A stretch of DNA of 11,276 nt from the NCBI GenBank assembly GCA_913052425.1, contig CAJXEG010000028.1, positions 1-11,276 on the forward strand, written 5' to 3'. The position numbers and the translations under genes were made by a program. This document shows positions 1 through 6,573 of this stretch, in pieces; positions within the stretch are counted from its first letter, which is position 1, and each line of letters begins with the position of its first letter. The notes under the pieces are model-generated. The model did no database searches. It was given only the letters and a program-made list of their open reading frames with translations, and was not told the DNA's origin. The stretch comes from an uncultured Flavobacteriaceae bacterium. GTDB taxonomy: Bacteria; Bacteroidota; Bacteroidia; Flavobacteriales; Flavobacteriaceae.

Positions 1-39
1 ATATCGAAGTTACATTGGAATAAAAATAAATCCAATTAA

Positions 40-1023
40 ATGAGATTGATTATTTGCCGAAGTTGTCGAATATTTATTGTACTGTCCTTTTTTTTGTTTT
101 CCATTGGCTGTAACAACACAAATTCTAATGAATCAGAAATTCTATCCATCCCCTTGGAGTTATCCATCGATAGATTTGATAAGAAGTTTCATCTGTCGGA
201 GGCCGATGACATTCCTGCTCTGAAAACCACTTACCCCTTCCTTTTTCCCAATAAGTTTAGTGATGGTGTATGGATCAATAGACAAAAAGACAGTTTACAA
301 CTCCTTTTGTTGGAAAATGTAGAAGAAAAATTTGCTTCAATGGCTCCACTTGAAGATGACTTGGAGTATCTTTTTAAGCACCTGAAATATTATTTTCCAA
401 AAACCCAAACCCCTAGGGTTATTGGAGTGATTAACAATGTTGATTATCAGAGTAAAACCATTTATGCAGACTCCCTGTTGTTGGTCTCTTTGGACACCTA
501 TTTGGGTTCAGACCACTATTTGTATGAGGGCATACCTCAATACGTCCGTCAAGAAATGGACATTCAGTTTCTGGCTTCTCATGTAGCCGGTAAATTTGCA
601 GCCAACAAAATACCCCCCACCAAAGACAGGTCGCTTTTGTCTCAAATGATTTACCACGGAAAACAAGTCTACTTTAAAGAATGGGTATTGCCCCAGTCAA
701 GTGATGCGCAAAAAATGGGCTATACCGATACACAAATCCAATGGGTGATCGACAATGAAATGTACATGTGGCAATATTTTGTCCAAAAACAATTGTTGTA
801 CAATACCGACCCTTCCCTTACTCAAAGATTTATAGAACCGGCACCATTTTCAAAATTTTATTTGGAAATAGACAACGAATCGCCCGGACGGGTGGGCGTT
901 TGGATGGGTTGGCAAATCATCAAATCCTATATGGAACGTTATCCAGATACAGAGATTAGTGCCCTACTGAATCTTCCCGCTCAAACCCTGTTCTCAAAAT
1001 CCAATTACAAACCAAGAAGATAA
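40..1023 (+). CDS. gldB: Gliding motility lipoprotein GldB
   Basis: A 327-residue envelope lipoprotein of the GldB family. In Flavobacterium johnsoniae GldB is required for gliding; its biochemical role is unknown. The N-terminus has a hydrophobic signal segment (about residues 11-22) ending in FSIGC, so Cys24 is the likely lipidated residue. The lipobox is imperfect, with Ser rather than Leu at -3. Family-typical blocks are YLGSDHYLYEG in the middle, GYTDTQIQW from residue 227, and ESPGRVG at 280-286 close to the C-terminus. I see no HExxH or other obvious catalytic motif. The ATG at 40 is preceded by an A/T-rich stretch without a Shine-Dalgarno sequence, as is normal in Bacteroidota. The stop codon TAA shares its last A with the ATG of gldC, so the two are probably translationally coupled. 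Homologues also occur in Bacteroidota not known to glide, so presence alone does not prove motility. Confidence 0.93.
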   Translation: MRLIICRSCRIFIVLSFFLFSIGCNNTNSNESEILSIPLELSIDRFDKKFHLSEADDIPALKTTYPFLFPNKFSDGVWINRQKDSLQLLLLENVEEKFASMAPLEDDLEYLFKHLKYYFPKTQTPRVIGVINNVDYQSKTIYADSLLLVSLDTYLGSDHYLYEGIPQYVRQEMDIQFLASHVAGKFAANKIPPTKDRSLLSQMIYHGKQVYFKEWVLPQSSDAQKMGYTDTQIQWVIDNEMYMWQYFVQKQLLYNTDPSLTQRFIEPAPFSKFYLEIDNESPGRVGVWMGWQIIKSYMERYPDTEISALLNLPAQTLFSKSNYKPRR

Positions 1024-1361
1024 TGGCCAAAAAAACAAGTCCGATTAGTATAGAAGTAACTGTAGATGAAAATAAAGTTCCCGAAAAGATTGTTTGGTCA
1101 GCGCCAGATGGAGGGGTAGAAAACGAGGAGGCACAGGCCATGCTTTTGGCCCTATGGGATGGACAAAATCAAGAAACCCTCAGGATGGATTTGTGGATCA
1201 AGGAAATGCCTATCGATCAGATGAAAATGTTTTTTCATCAAACCTTACTGACCATGAGTGATACCTACCTCCGTGCTACTCAAGACGAAAAAATGGCAGC
1301 AACCATGAAGGATTTTTGTGATTATTTTGCAGAAAAACTCAACCTTAAAAAAGACGGTTAA
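1023..1361 (+). CDS. gldC: Gliding motility protein GldC
   Basis: A 112-residue soluble protein matching the GldC family along its whole length. Recognisable features are the N-terminal beta-rich part with KIVWSAPDGG, the LALWD segment near residues 42-46, the LRMDLWIKEMPIDQMKMFF block, and the C-terminal helix ending in FAEKLN. It has no signal peptide or membrane segment, so it is cytoplasmic or peripheral. In F. johnsoniae gldC lies directly downstream of gldB, and its loss reduces gliding; its molecular activity is not known. The start ATG overlaps the gldB stop (TAATG), which supports both the start choice and co-expression. Its TAA stop overlaps the stop codon of the oppositely oriented engB by two bases (CDS ends overlap at 1358-1361), leaving no room for a separate terminator. 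Confidence 0.93.
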   Translation: MAKKTSPISIEVTVDENKVPEKIVWSAPDGGVENEEAQAMLLALWDGQNQETLRMDLWIKEMPIDQMKMFFHQTLLTMSDTYLRATQDEKMAATMKDFCDYFAEKLNLKKDG

Positions 1362-1963
1362 AAGTTATCAATACTTTGGTTGATCTGTTGAATATAATTC
1401 AAAAGTGGCTCCCGACCCAGTCTTTTTTCGGAAGAGGTGACAAAATATAGCGGCAGGCTTTCCCAATCCTCTTTAAGTACCTCAAGATAGTCTGATACTT
1501 TAGTTTCGATTTCCTTTTCTTTGATTTTATCGACTTTGGTAAATACGATGGAGAATGGAATAAAATGTTCTCCCAACCAGCGCAAAAAATCCAGATCAAT
1601 GGGTTGTGGTTCGTGGCGAATATCAATCAATAGAAAAGCTGATACCAATTCCTTCCTTTTGGTGAAATAATCGACAATAAACTTCTGGAAGGTTTTTTTT
1701 TGGGTTTTAGAAGCTCTGGCATAGCCATAGCCGGGTAAATCGACCAAATACCATTTCTTGTTGATTAAAAAATGATTGATCAATTGTGTTTTTCCGGGTC
1801 GTGAAGAAGTTTTGGCTAGTTTTTTTTGGTTGCACAACATATTGATCAATGAAGATTTCCCAACATTAGACCTCCCGATAAAGGCATATTCCGGCATTTT
1901 GGTTTTTGGGCAGTGATCCACACTGGTGTTGCTCACAACAAATTCAGCACGGGCAACATTCAT
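1358..1963 (-). CDS. engB: Ribosome biogenesis GTPase EngB (YihA/YsxC)
   Basis: A 201-residue TrmE-Era-EngA-YihA-type GTPase. In model bacteria it is needed for late assembly of the large ribosomal subunit. The G motifs are all present in order: G1 GRSNVGKS at residues 30-37, G2 around Thr59 in SRPGKTQ, G3 DLPGYG at 75-80, G4 TKVDK at 142-146, and G5 TSS at 177-179. The length is normal for the family. It is transcribed leftward and lies 9 bases downstream of the alpha/beta hydrolase stop, so the two likely share a transcript starting near 2750. No Shine-Dalgarno sequence is visible before the ATG; the preceding bases on this strand are AATTCCCCACA. The gene ends tail-to-tail with gldC. The family assignment is secure; the ribosomal role is inferred from homologues. 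Confidence 0.96.
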   Translation of the reverse strand: MNVARAEFVVSNTSVDHCPKTKMPEYAFIGRSNVGKSSLINMLCNQKKLAKTSSRPGKTQLINHFLINKKWYLVDLPGYGYARASKTQKKTFQKFIVDYFTKRKELVSAFLLIDIRHEPQPIDLDFLRWLGEHFIPFSIVFTKVDKIKEKEIETKVSDYLEVLKEDWESLPLYFVTSSEKRLGREPLLNYIQQINQSIDNF

Positions 1964-1972
1964 TGTGGGGAA

Positions 1973-2740
1973 TTAAAGGTTGTATTTCTCCATCCAGGAG
2001 TGCATGATCTCATTGAAACGTTCGGGATGTTCCATCATGGGGGCGTGACCGCACTTGTCAATCCAGTAAAGATCAGAATTGGGAAGCAGTGAATTGAATT
2101 CATCGGCCACATTGGGCGGGGTAACACTGTCTTGAGCTCCCCAGATGATTGCAGTTCTGGTCTTCATGTTGGGTAAGTCTTTGGCCATGTTATGTCGAAT
2201 GGCACTTTTGGCAATGGCCAATGTTCTTATCAGCTTGTTGCGATCGTTGACCGACTCAAAGACTTCGTCTACGATTTCTTTGGTTGCAACTTTGGGATCG
2301 TAAAAAACCTCTTCACTTTTGGCTTTTATATAATCATAATCTCCTCTTTTGGGATAGCCGTCTCCCATTGCATTTTCATACAGTCCTGAACTTCCTGTTA
2401 TGATCAATCCCTTTACCATTTCGGGATGACACTTGGCATACAACAAAGCGACATGACCTCCTAGAGAATTACCCAAAAGAATTACATCTTTTAGTTTTTT
2501 GAAGTTCAAAAAGTCATCCAAAAATTCGGCGAGAGATTTGACTGAAGAATTGATCAATGGTAATATATAAACCGGGAGTTCCGGAACCAATATTTTGTAA
2601 CCTTTACTGGGGAAATAGTTCATTACTCCCTCAAAATTACTCAACCCTCCCATCAATCCGTGCAAAATGACTACCGGAGTACCTTCACCTAATTCAATGT
2701 AGCGGTAATCTGCCTCAGTAATAATTTGTTTCTCAAGCAT
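1973..2740 (-). CDS. Alpha/beta hydrolase, substrate unknown
   Basis: A 255-residue alpha/beta-hydrolase-fold enzyme. With the ATG at 2740 as start, the oxyanion-hole motif HGLMGG is at residues 27-32. The nucleophile elbow GNSLGG puts the catalytic Ser at 92. The acid is probably Asp204 in WGAQDSVTPP, and the base is His232 in KCGHAPMMEHP. The order and spacing match classic esterase/hydrolase members of the superfamily (Ser-Asp-His). There is no signal peptide, so it is probably cytoplasmic. A GTG codon directly before the ATG (2743) could add one residue. I prefer the ATG because the product then starts MLEKQIIT, as I recall for flavobacterial relatives. The gene leads a leftward unit with engB and is divergent from mraZ. 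From memory, a hydrolase at this place next to mraZ recurs in Bacteroidota, but its substrate is not known to me. It could be a lipase, a thioesterase or a small-molecule esterase. Confidence 0.88.
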   Translation of the reverse strand: MLEKQIITEADYRYIELGEGTPVVILHGLMGGLSNFEGVMNYFPSKGYKILVPELPVYILPLINSSVKSLAEFLDDFLNFKKLKDVILLGNSLGGHVALLYAKCHPEMVKGLIITGSSGLYENAMGDGYPKRGDYDYIKAKSEEVFYDPKVATKEIVDEVFESVNDRNKLIRTLAIAKSAIRHNMAKDLPNMKTRTAIIWGAQDSVTPPNVADEFNSLLPNSDLYWIDKCGHAPMMEHPERFNEIMHSWMEKYNL

Positions 2741-2756
2741 CACTAGTAAATAATTC

Positions 2757-2764
2757 CAAAGATA
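2757..2764 (-). promoter_or_regulatory. Putative -7 promoter box for the hydrolase-engB unit
   Basis: Read on the minus strand this is TATCTTTG, an exact match to the Bacteroidota -7 consensus TAnnTTTG. It lies 16 bases upstream of the hydrolase ATG, which would place transcription start near 2750 and give a leader of roughly 10 bases. I cannot find a convincing TTTG-type -33 element at the usual distance; that region is A/T-rich. The assignment rests on the box match and its position only. Confidence 0.5.
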
Positions 2765-2830
2765 TGCAATTCACTTGTATGATTTGTATTTAATTTTTTT
2801 TTCATCCCGTTTTATTGGTGTGGGAGGGGA

Positions 2831-2881
2831 GTGGTAAAATTTATTAACAATGTGGTAGAAAGTGGTAAAAAGTGGTAAAAT
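2831..2881 (+). promoter_or_regulatory. Tandem MraZ-box array (putative MraZ operator)
   Basis: Four near-identical ten-base boxes precede mraZ: GTGGTAAAAT at 2831-2840, GTGGTAGAAA at 2852-2861, GTGGTAAAAA at 2862-2871 and GTGGTAAAAT at 2872-2881. The last three are head-to-tail at exactly 10 bases, one helical turn. The first is offset by 21 bases, about two turns. A degenerate fifth copy, GTGGGAGGGG, may start at 2820. MraZ proteins are known to bind tandem direct repeats upstream of their own gene, with TGGGN-type repeats in Escherichia coli and AAAGTG[T/G]-N3 in Mollicutes. The AAGTGGTAA core here fits the Mollicutes form closely. The array covers the place where a -33 element would sit, which suggests MraZ competes with RNA polymerase. 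Binding is inferred, not shown. Confidence 0.8.
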
Positions 2882-2886
2882 TGCTT

Positions 2887-2894
2887 TATATTTG
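2887..2894 (+). promoter_or_regulatory. Putative -7 box of the dcw operon promoter
   Basis: TATATTTG matches the Bacteroidota -7 consensus TAnnTTTG exactly. It begins 6 bases after the last MraZ box and ends 23 bases before the mraZ ATG, so the transcript would start near 2900 with a leader of under 20 bases. No clear TTG-type -33 element is seen; the box array occupies that interval (about 2863-2868). This would be the main promoter for mraZ through ftsW and beyond. Confidence 0.6.
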
Positions 2895-2917
2895 GTTGAA
2901 ATTGAACGAAGAACAGC

Positions 2918-3385
2918 ATGCAGCATTTTATCGGTACATACGAGTGTAAGGCCGACGCAAAGGGGCGTATCATGCTTCCTGCTGCATTGAAAAAACAACT
3001 TTCGAACCATCTGAATAAAAGTTTTGTCATCAAAAGAGCTGTTTTCAATAGCTGTTTGGAATTGTATCCTCTGGATCAATGGGAAGGTTTAATGGAAAAA
3101 GTTAACAAGCTCAATCGTTTCAATAAGAAAAACAATGACTTTATCCGGCGTTTTACTGCGGGGGTAAAATTGTTGGAGATTGATGCAACGGGAAGGCTAT
3201 TGATTCCAAAAGATTTAACAAACCACGCCAAAATTTCGAAAGAGGTAGTCGTTTCATCGGTTGTCAATATTCTGGAGATTTGGGACAAAGGCCTTTATGA
3301 AAAAGCGATAGATGAGGCAACCACAGATTTTGCCGCATTGGCAGAGGAAGTAATGGGGGATCAAAATGAAGACAATTTATCATAA
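2918..3385 (+). CDS. mraZ: Transcriptional regulator MraZ
   Basis: A 155-residue DNA-binding protein of the MraZ family, regulator of the dcw cluster. It has two SpoVT/AbrB-like halves, each with the family signature: DAKGRIMLP at residues 13-21 and DATGRLLIP at 89-97. Homologues form ring-shaped oligomers that contact tandem repeats, which fits the multi-box array immediately upstream. The protein is slightly longer than the E. coli form because of an acidic C-terminal tail (DQNEDNLS). The ATG at 2918 gives the expected N-terminus MQHFIGTYE; only an A-rich GAACGAAGAACAGC precedes it. The last 20 bases overlap the start of rsmH in a different frame. MraZ is a repressor in E. coli and an activator in some Mollicutes; which applies here cannot be read from the sequence. 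Confidence 0.96.
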   Translation: MQHFIGTYECKADAKGRIMLPAALKKQLSNHLNKSFVIKRAVFNSCLELYPLDQWEGLMEKVNKLNRFNKKNNDFIRRFTAGVKLLEIDATGRLLIPKDLTNHAKISKEVVVSSVVNILEIWDKGLYEKAIDEATTDFAALAEEVMGDQNEDNLS

Positions 3386-4268
3386 ACCTGTCATGCTCGA
3401 AGAAGCGATTCAGGGATTGAAAATCGATCCCGACGGGGTTTATGTCGACGTAACTTTTGGGGGTGGAGGCCACTCCAGGGCCATACTTCAAAAGCTTTCC
3501 AATAAAGGAAGGCTGCTGGCTTTCGATCAGGATGAGGCCGCCCATCAAAATCCCATTTCAGACGATAGATTCCATTTGATCGATGGAAATTTTTCCCATC
3601 TCAAAAGACATTTGAAATTTTGCGGCATCACTACTGTGGATGGTATCCTCGCCGACTTTGGCGTCTCCTCTCATCAATTTGATTCAGGATCAAGAGGTTT
3701 TTCTACCCGACTAGAGGGGCCGTTGGACATGCGGATGAATACCAAAAGTGAATGGAGTGCCCGTGAGTTAATCAATGAATACAGCGCAGAGGAACTCCAA
3801 CAAATTTTTAAGAATTACGGGGAACTGCGTATCGCCAGAAAACTGGCCGAGCATATTGTCAAAGAAAGAAATCAAAACCCGATAGAGACCACACAAGGAC
3901 TGGTCAGTTTGTTGACTCCCATTTTACCTAAGCATGTTTTTAACAAAATCATTGCTCAGGTGTTTCAAGCTATCAGAATTGAGATCAATGCAGAGTTAGA
4001 GGTTATTAAATCCTTTTTGGAACAGACTGTTGAAGTGCTACAGACAGGAGGAAGATTGGTATGCATCTCCTACCACTCCTTGGAAGATCGATTGGTAAAA
4101 ATATTTATAAGAGAGGGCAAGTTTGTGGGTAAAGCAGAATCAGACCTCTATGGAAACAGAAACCTGCCCATGAAAAAGGTGGGGAATTTGCAGATTCCTT
4201 CACAAGAAGAGATCAAGGAGAACAGTAGGGCGAGAAGTGGTAAACTCAGAATTGCAGAACGAATATGA
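3366..4268 (+). CDS. rsmH: 16S rRNA (cytosine-1402-N4)-methyltransferase RsmH (MraW)
   Basis: A 300-residue S-adenosylmethionine-dependent methyltransferase that modifies N4 of C1402 in 16S rRNA at the ribosomal P site. The SAM-binding motif I is VDVTFGGGGHS (residues 27-37), followed by FDQD at 53-56. The family block DFGVSSHQ is at 97-104, with PLDMRMN after it, then QVFQAIRIEIN and YHSLEDR at 236-242. The end, NSRARSGKLRIAE, is the usual RsmH C-terminus. The start at 3366 lies inside mraZ (20-base overlap) and gives the canonical YHKPVMLEE beginning; a later start at the second Met would remove conserved residues. The stop overlaps the ftsL ATG as ATGA. Position, length and motifs all agree with the family. 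Confidence 0.97.
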   Translation: MKTIYHKPVMLEEAIQGLKIDPDGVYVDVTFGGGGHSRAILQKLSNKGRLLAFDQDEAAHQNPISDDRFHLIDGNFSHLKRHLKFCGITTVDGILADFGVSSHQFDSGSRGFSTRLEGPLDMRMNTKSEWSARELINEYSAEELQQIFKNYGELRIARKLAEHIVKERNQNPIETTQGLVSLLTPILPKHVFNKIIAQVFQAIRIEINAELEVIKSFLEQTVEVLQTGGRLVCISYHSLEDRLVKIFIREGKFVGKAESDLYGNRNLPMKKVGNLQIPSQEEIKENSRARSGKLRIAERI

Positions 4269-4576
4269 AAAAGCTGTTGTCAATATTGAGAATGGAGTTT
4301 TTGGTCAATGATTATGCCTTTAAGAATTGGCGTGTGATTCTTTTTTTATCGCTTCTATCGCTAATCATGATTGCCAGTGGTCATGCTGCTGATAGGAAGA
4401 TTTTTCAAATCGCCCAATTGAATGATGACTTGAAAATGTTGAAAAGCGAATTTGTCGAACAGCGTACGGCCTTGATGAATCTAAAAATGGAAACCAAAAT
4501 CATGAAGGAGTTAGGCCCTTTGGGGATAGGCCCGGCAAAAACACCCCCCATTAAAATCGTTGTAAAACAAGATTAA
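4265..4576 (+). CDS. ftsL: FtsL-like cell division protein
   Basis: A 103-residue bitopic membrane protein: a short cytoplasmic N-terminus, one membrane segment (about residues 23-39, VILFLSLLSLIMIASG), and a periplasmic helical part rich in Leu, Lys and Glu that can form a coiled coil. The tail is Pro- and Lys-rich (GPAKTPPIKIVVK). This is the Bacteroidota FtsL-like type. In other bacteria FtsL pairs with FtsB and FtsQ and activates the FtsWI septal synthase. Primary sequence similarity to E. coli FtsL is not evident. The call rests on size, topology, its place between rsmH and ftsI, and likeness to flavobacterial proteins I recall. It overlaps rsmH by 4 bases (ATGA) and is 2 bases from ftsI. 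Confidence 0.85.
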   Translation: MKKLLSILRMEFLVNDYAFKNWRVILFLSLLSLIMIASGHAADRKIFQIAQLNDDLKMLKSEFVEQRTALMNLKMETKIMKELGPLGIGPAKTPPIKIVVKQD

Positions 4577-4578
4577 CA

Positions 4579-6573
4579 ATGGAAAGCAAAAAGAAAAACA
4601 TAATGAACCGCAGCTACTTGGTCGCCTTTGGTTTGATGCTGTTTTCTTTTTTATTGATCGCCAAGCTCATCCATATACAGTTTTCAGAAGGTGACAAATA
4701 CCGGGAAATAGCTTCAAAACGCACCCTTAAAAAAGACATCCTTCAGCCCAGTAGAGGGAATATTTTTGCAGATGATGGAAGCATTTTGGCAACATCAATG
4801 GCTCGTTACGAAGTGCGATGGGATGCCGCTGTTCCCTCTAAAGCAATGTATCAAATGCATAAAAAAGCATTGGTCAACGGTTTGTCTGAGATTTTGAATA
4901 CTTCCAAAAAATCCATTTCGAAAAAACTCGATAAAGCCATAAGAGACCGAAACAGGTATTTGCTTATCGCCAAGGATCTCACTTACTCTCAGCAGATCAA
5001 AATCAAACAACTTCCTCTTTTTGAACGACCCTCTTATACGGGAGGCTTGATCATAGAACACAAAATGGTAAGAGAGCACCCCTTGGGGAAAATGGCTGAG
5101 CGAACCGTAGGTAGAATTATACCAGAGCAAAACGGGGGTTTTACACGCGTTGGATTGGAGGGTGCATTCAGCCAATACCTCGAAGGTGAAGCAGGGCAGA
5201 GGCTCAAGCAGAAAATCGCTGGAGGACAATGGAAACCGATCAATGACGTCAATGAAAAAGAGCCTACTGAAGGATTCAACGTCCACACGACCATGAACGT
5301 CAATATTCAAGATATTGCCCACAGTGCCCTTTTGGAGCAGGTGGAAAAGTTCAAAGCAGACCACGGGACTGTGGTGGTAATGGAAACCCAAACCGGAAAG
5401 ATCAAAGCCATAGCCAATTTGGGCAGAACAAAAGTAGGCACCTATTTCGAAGCGCTCAATTATGCAGTAGGGGAAGCCCATGAACCAGGGTCCACCTTTA
5501 AGCTGATGGCCATGGTCGCAGCTCTGGAGGATAAAGTAGTTGATGAAAATACCTTGATTTCTACGGGCAACGGAGAGCTTACCTTTTTCAGAAAGTATAA
5601 AGTTCGAGATTCCAAAAAAGGAGGATACGGAACCATTACAACTGCCAAGGTTTTTGAAGTTTCTTCCAATACCGGGATGGTCAAAATCGTCTACGACAAC
5701 TACAGTAAAAATCCCAAAAAATTTGTCAATCGATTGTACAATATGGGCATCAATAAAACTTTGGGATTGCCCATATGGGGAGAGGGAAAACCCAAAATTC
5801 CCCACCCCGATGAAAAAGAAGAGTGGGATCAACTCGATTTACCTTGGATGGCCTATGGCTATGGCGTTTCAATGACCCCCCTGCAAACGCTTACTTTCTA
5901 CAACGCCATTGCCAACAACGGGGTGATGGTAAAGCCAAGGTTTATTGAAAAAATAGAATCATTCGGTCAAAGCCCTGACCAAACTTTTGGTAAGATTATT
6001 TTGAACCCCTCCATTTGTTCTCAGTCCACCATTGACAAAGTGAAAAAGATGATGTTCAATGTGGTAGACAAGAAATGGGGAACTGCTCATAACATCAAAG
6101 ATGAAGACCTGAACATCGCCGGGAAAACAGGTACCAGTCAGGTAGATTACAATAAGAAAGATAAAGAGGTGCAATACGTCTCCACCTTTGTAGGCTATTT
6201 CCCGGCCGAAAAACCCAAATATTCCTGCATCGTCGTCATTCACAAACCCGACAAAAAATTGGGTTATTACGGTTCTACCGTTGCGGCACCTGTTTTTAAG
6301 AAAATCGCCAAAAAAATTCACAATGCCCTGCCCAAAACAATCTACATACAGCCCGAACAGATTCATCAATTGTCCTCGAAGGTCACCAATATAACTGCCA
6401 CAGAAGGAGTCATTCCCAATCTCAAGGGGTTGACCCCAATGGAGGCTTTATCGGTTTTAGAGCCCTTGGGGCTGAAAGTGGTGATTAAGGGAAAAGGAAA
6501 AGTCAAAAAACAGTCTCTTAAAGCAGGCGCGCGATTTAAAACCAACCAAAAAATCATTTTAGAGTTGTCTTGA
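4579..6573 (+). CDS. ftsI: Division-specific penicillin-binding protein FtsI (PBP3-like) with PASTA domain
   Basis: A 664-residue class B penicillin-binding protein, the septal peptidoglycan DD-transpeptidase that works with FtsW. There is one N-terminal membrane anchor (about residues 13-33), then the PBP dimer/pedestal domain with RGNIFADDG and VGLEGAFSQYL. The transpeptidase domain has all three active-site motifs: STFK with catalytic Ser305 and Lys308, SSN at 362-364, and KTGT at 516-519. The C-terminus (about 609-664, from EGVIPNLKGLTPMEAL) is a single PASTA domain. E. coli FtsI has no such domain, but it is common in Bacteroidota and Gram-positive homologues. The ATG at 4579 follows the ftsL stop by 2 bases; an in-frame Met at residue 9 is a weaker alternative. 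The final TGA overlaps the TTG start of murE. Confidence 0.96.
   Translation: MESKKKNIMNRSYLVAFGLMLFSFLLIAKLIHIQFSEGDKYREIASKRTLKKDILQPSRGNIFADDGSILATSMARYEVRWDAAVPSKAMYQMHKKALVNGLSEILNTSKKSISKKLDKAIRDRNRYLLIAKDLTYSQQIKIKQLPLFERPSYTGGLIIEHKMVREHPLGKMAERTVGRIIPEQNGGFTRVGLEGAFSQYLEGEAGQRLKQKIAGGQWKPINDVNEKEPTEGFNVHTTMNVNIQDIAHSALLEQVEKFKADHGTVVVMETQTGKIKAIANLGRTKVGTYFEALNYAVGEAHEPGSTFKLMAMVAALEDKVVDENTLISTGNGELTFFRKYKVRDSKKGGYGTITTAKVFEVSSNTGMVKIVYDNYSKNPKKFVNRLYNMGINKTLGLPIWGEGKPKIPHPDEKEEWDQLDLPWMAYGYGVSMTPLQTLTFYNAIANNGVMVKPRFIEKIESFGQSPDQTFGKIILNPSICSQSTIDKVKKMMFNVVDKKWGTAHNIKDEDLNIAGKTGTSQVDYNKKDKEVQYVSTFVGYFPAEKPKYSCIVVIHKPDKKLGYYGSTVAAPVFKKIAKKIHNALPKTIYIQPEQIHQLSSKVTNITATEGVIPNLKGLTPMEALSVLEPLGLKVVIKGKGKVKKQSLKAGARFKTNQKIILELS

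Noticed and set aside
11..18. TACATTGG upstream of gldB as a possible -7 promoter box.
   Set aside because: It misses one position of TAnnTTTG and the -33 region lies outside the window; too weak to annotate.
2793..2802. Run of T residues between the divergent genes, considered as a terminator tail.
   Set aside because: No GC-rich hairpin precedes it on either strand, and no gene ends there; it is better read as A/T-rich promoter-region DNA.
2771..3079. Open frame of 102 codons on the minus strand over the intergenic region and mraZ.
   Set aside because: It lies across the promoter region and antisense to the well-supported mraZ, and its product looks like no protein family I know.
4237..4244. 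A lone GTGGTAAA, identical to the MraZ-box core, 20 bases before the ftsL start.
   Set aside because: It encodes part of the conserved RsmH C-terminus (Ser-Gly-Lys) and is a single copy without a tandem partner or nearby -7 box, so coding constraint explains it.
4795..5832. Long open frame of 345 codons antisense to ftsI.
   Set aside because: It mirrors the coding strand of ftsI, whose motifs are complete, and its Phe/Cys/His-rich product has no recognisable domain.
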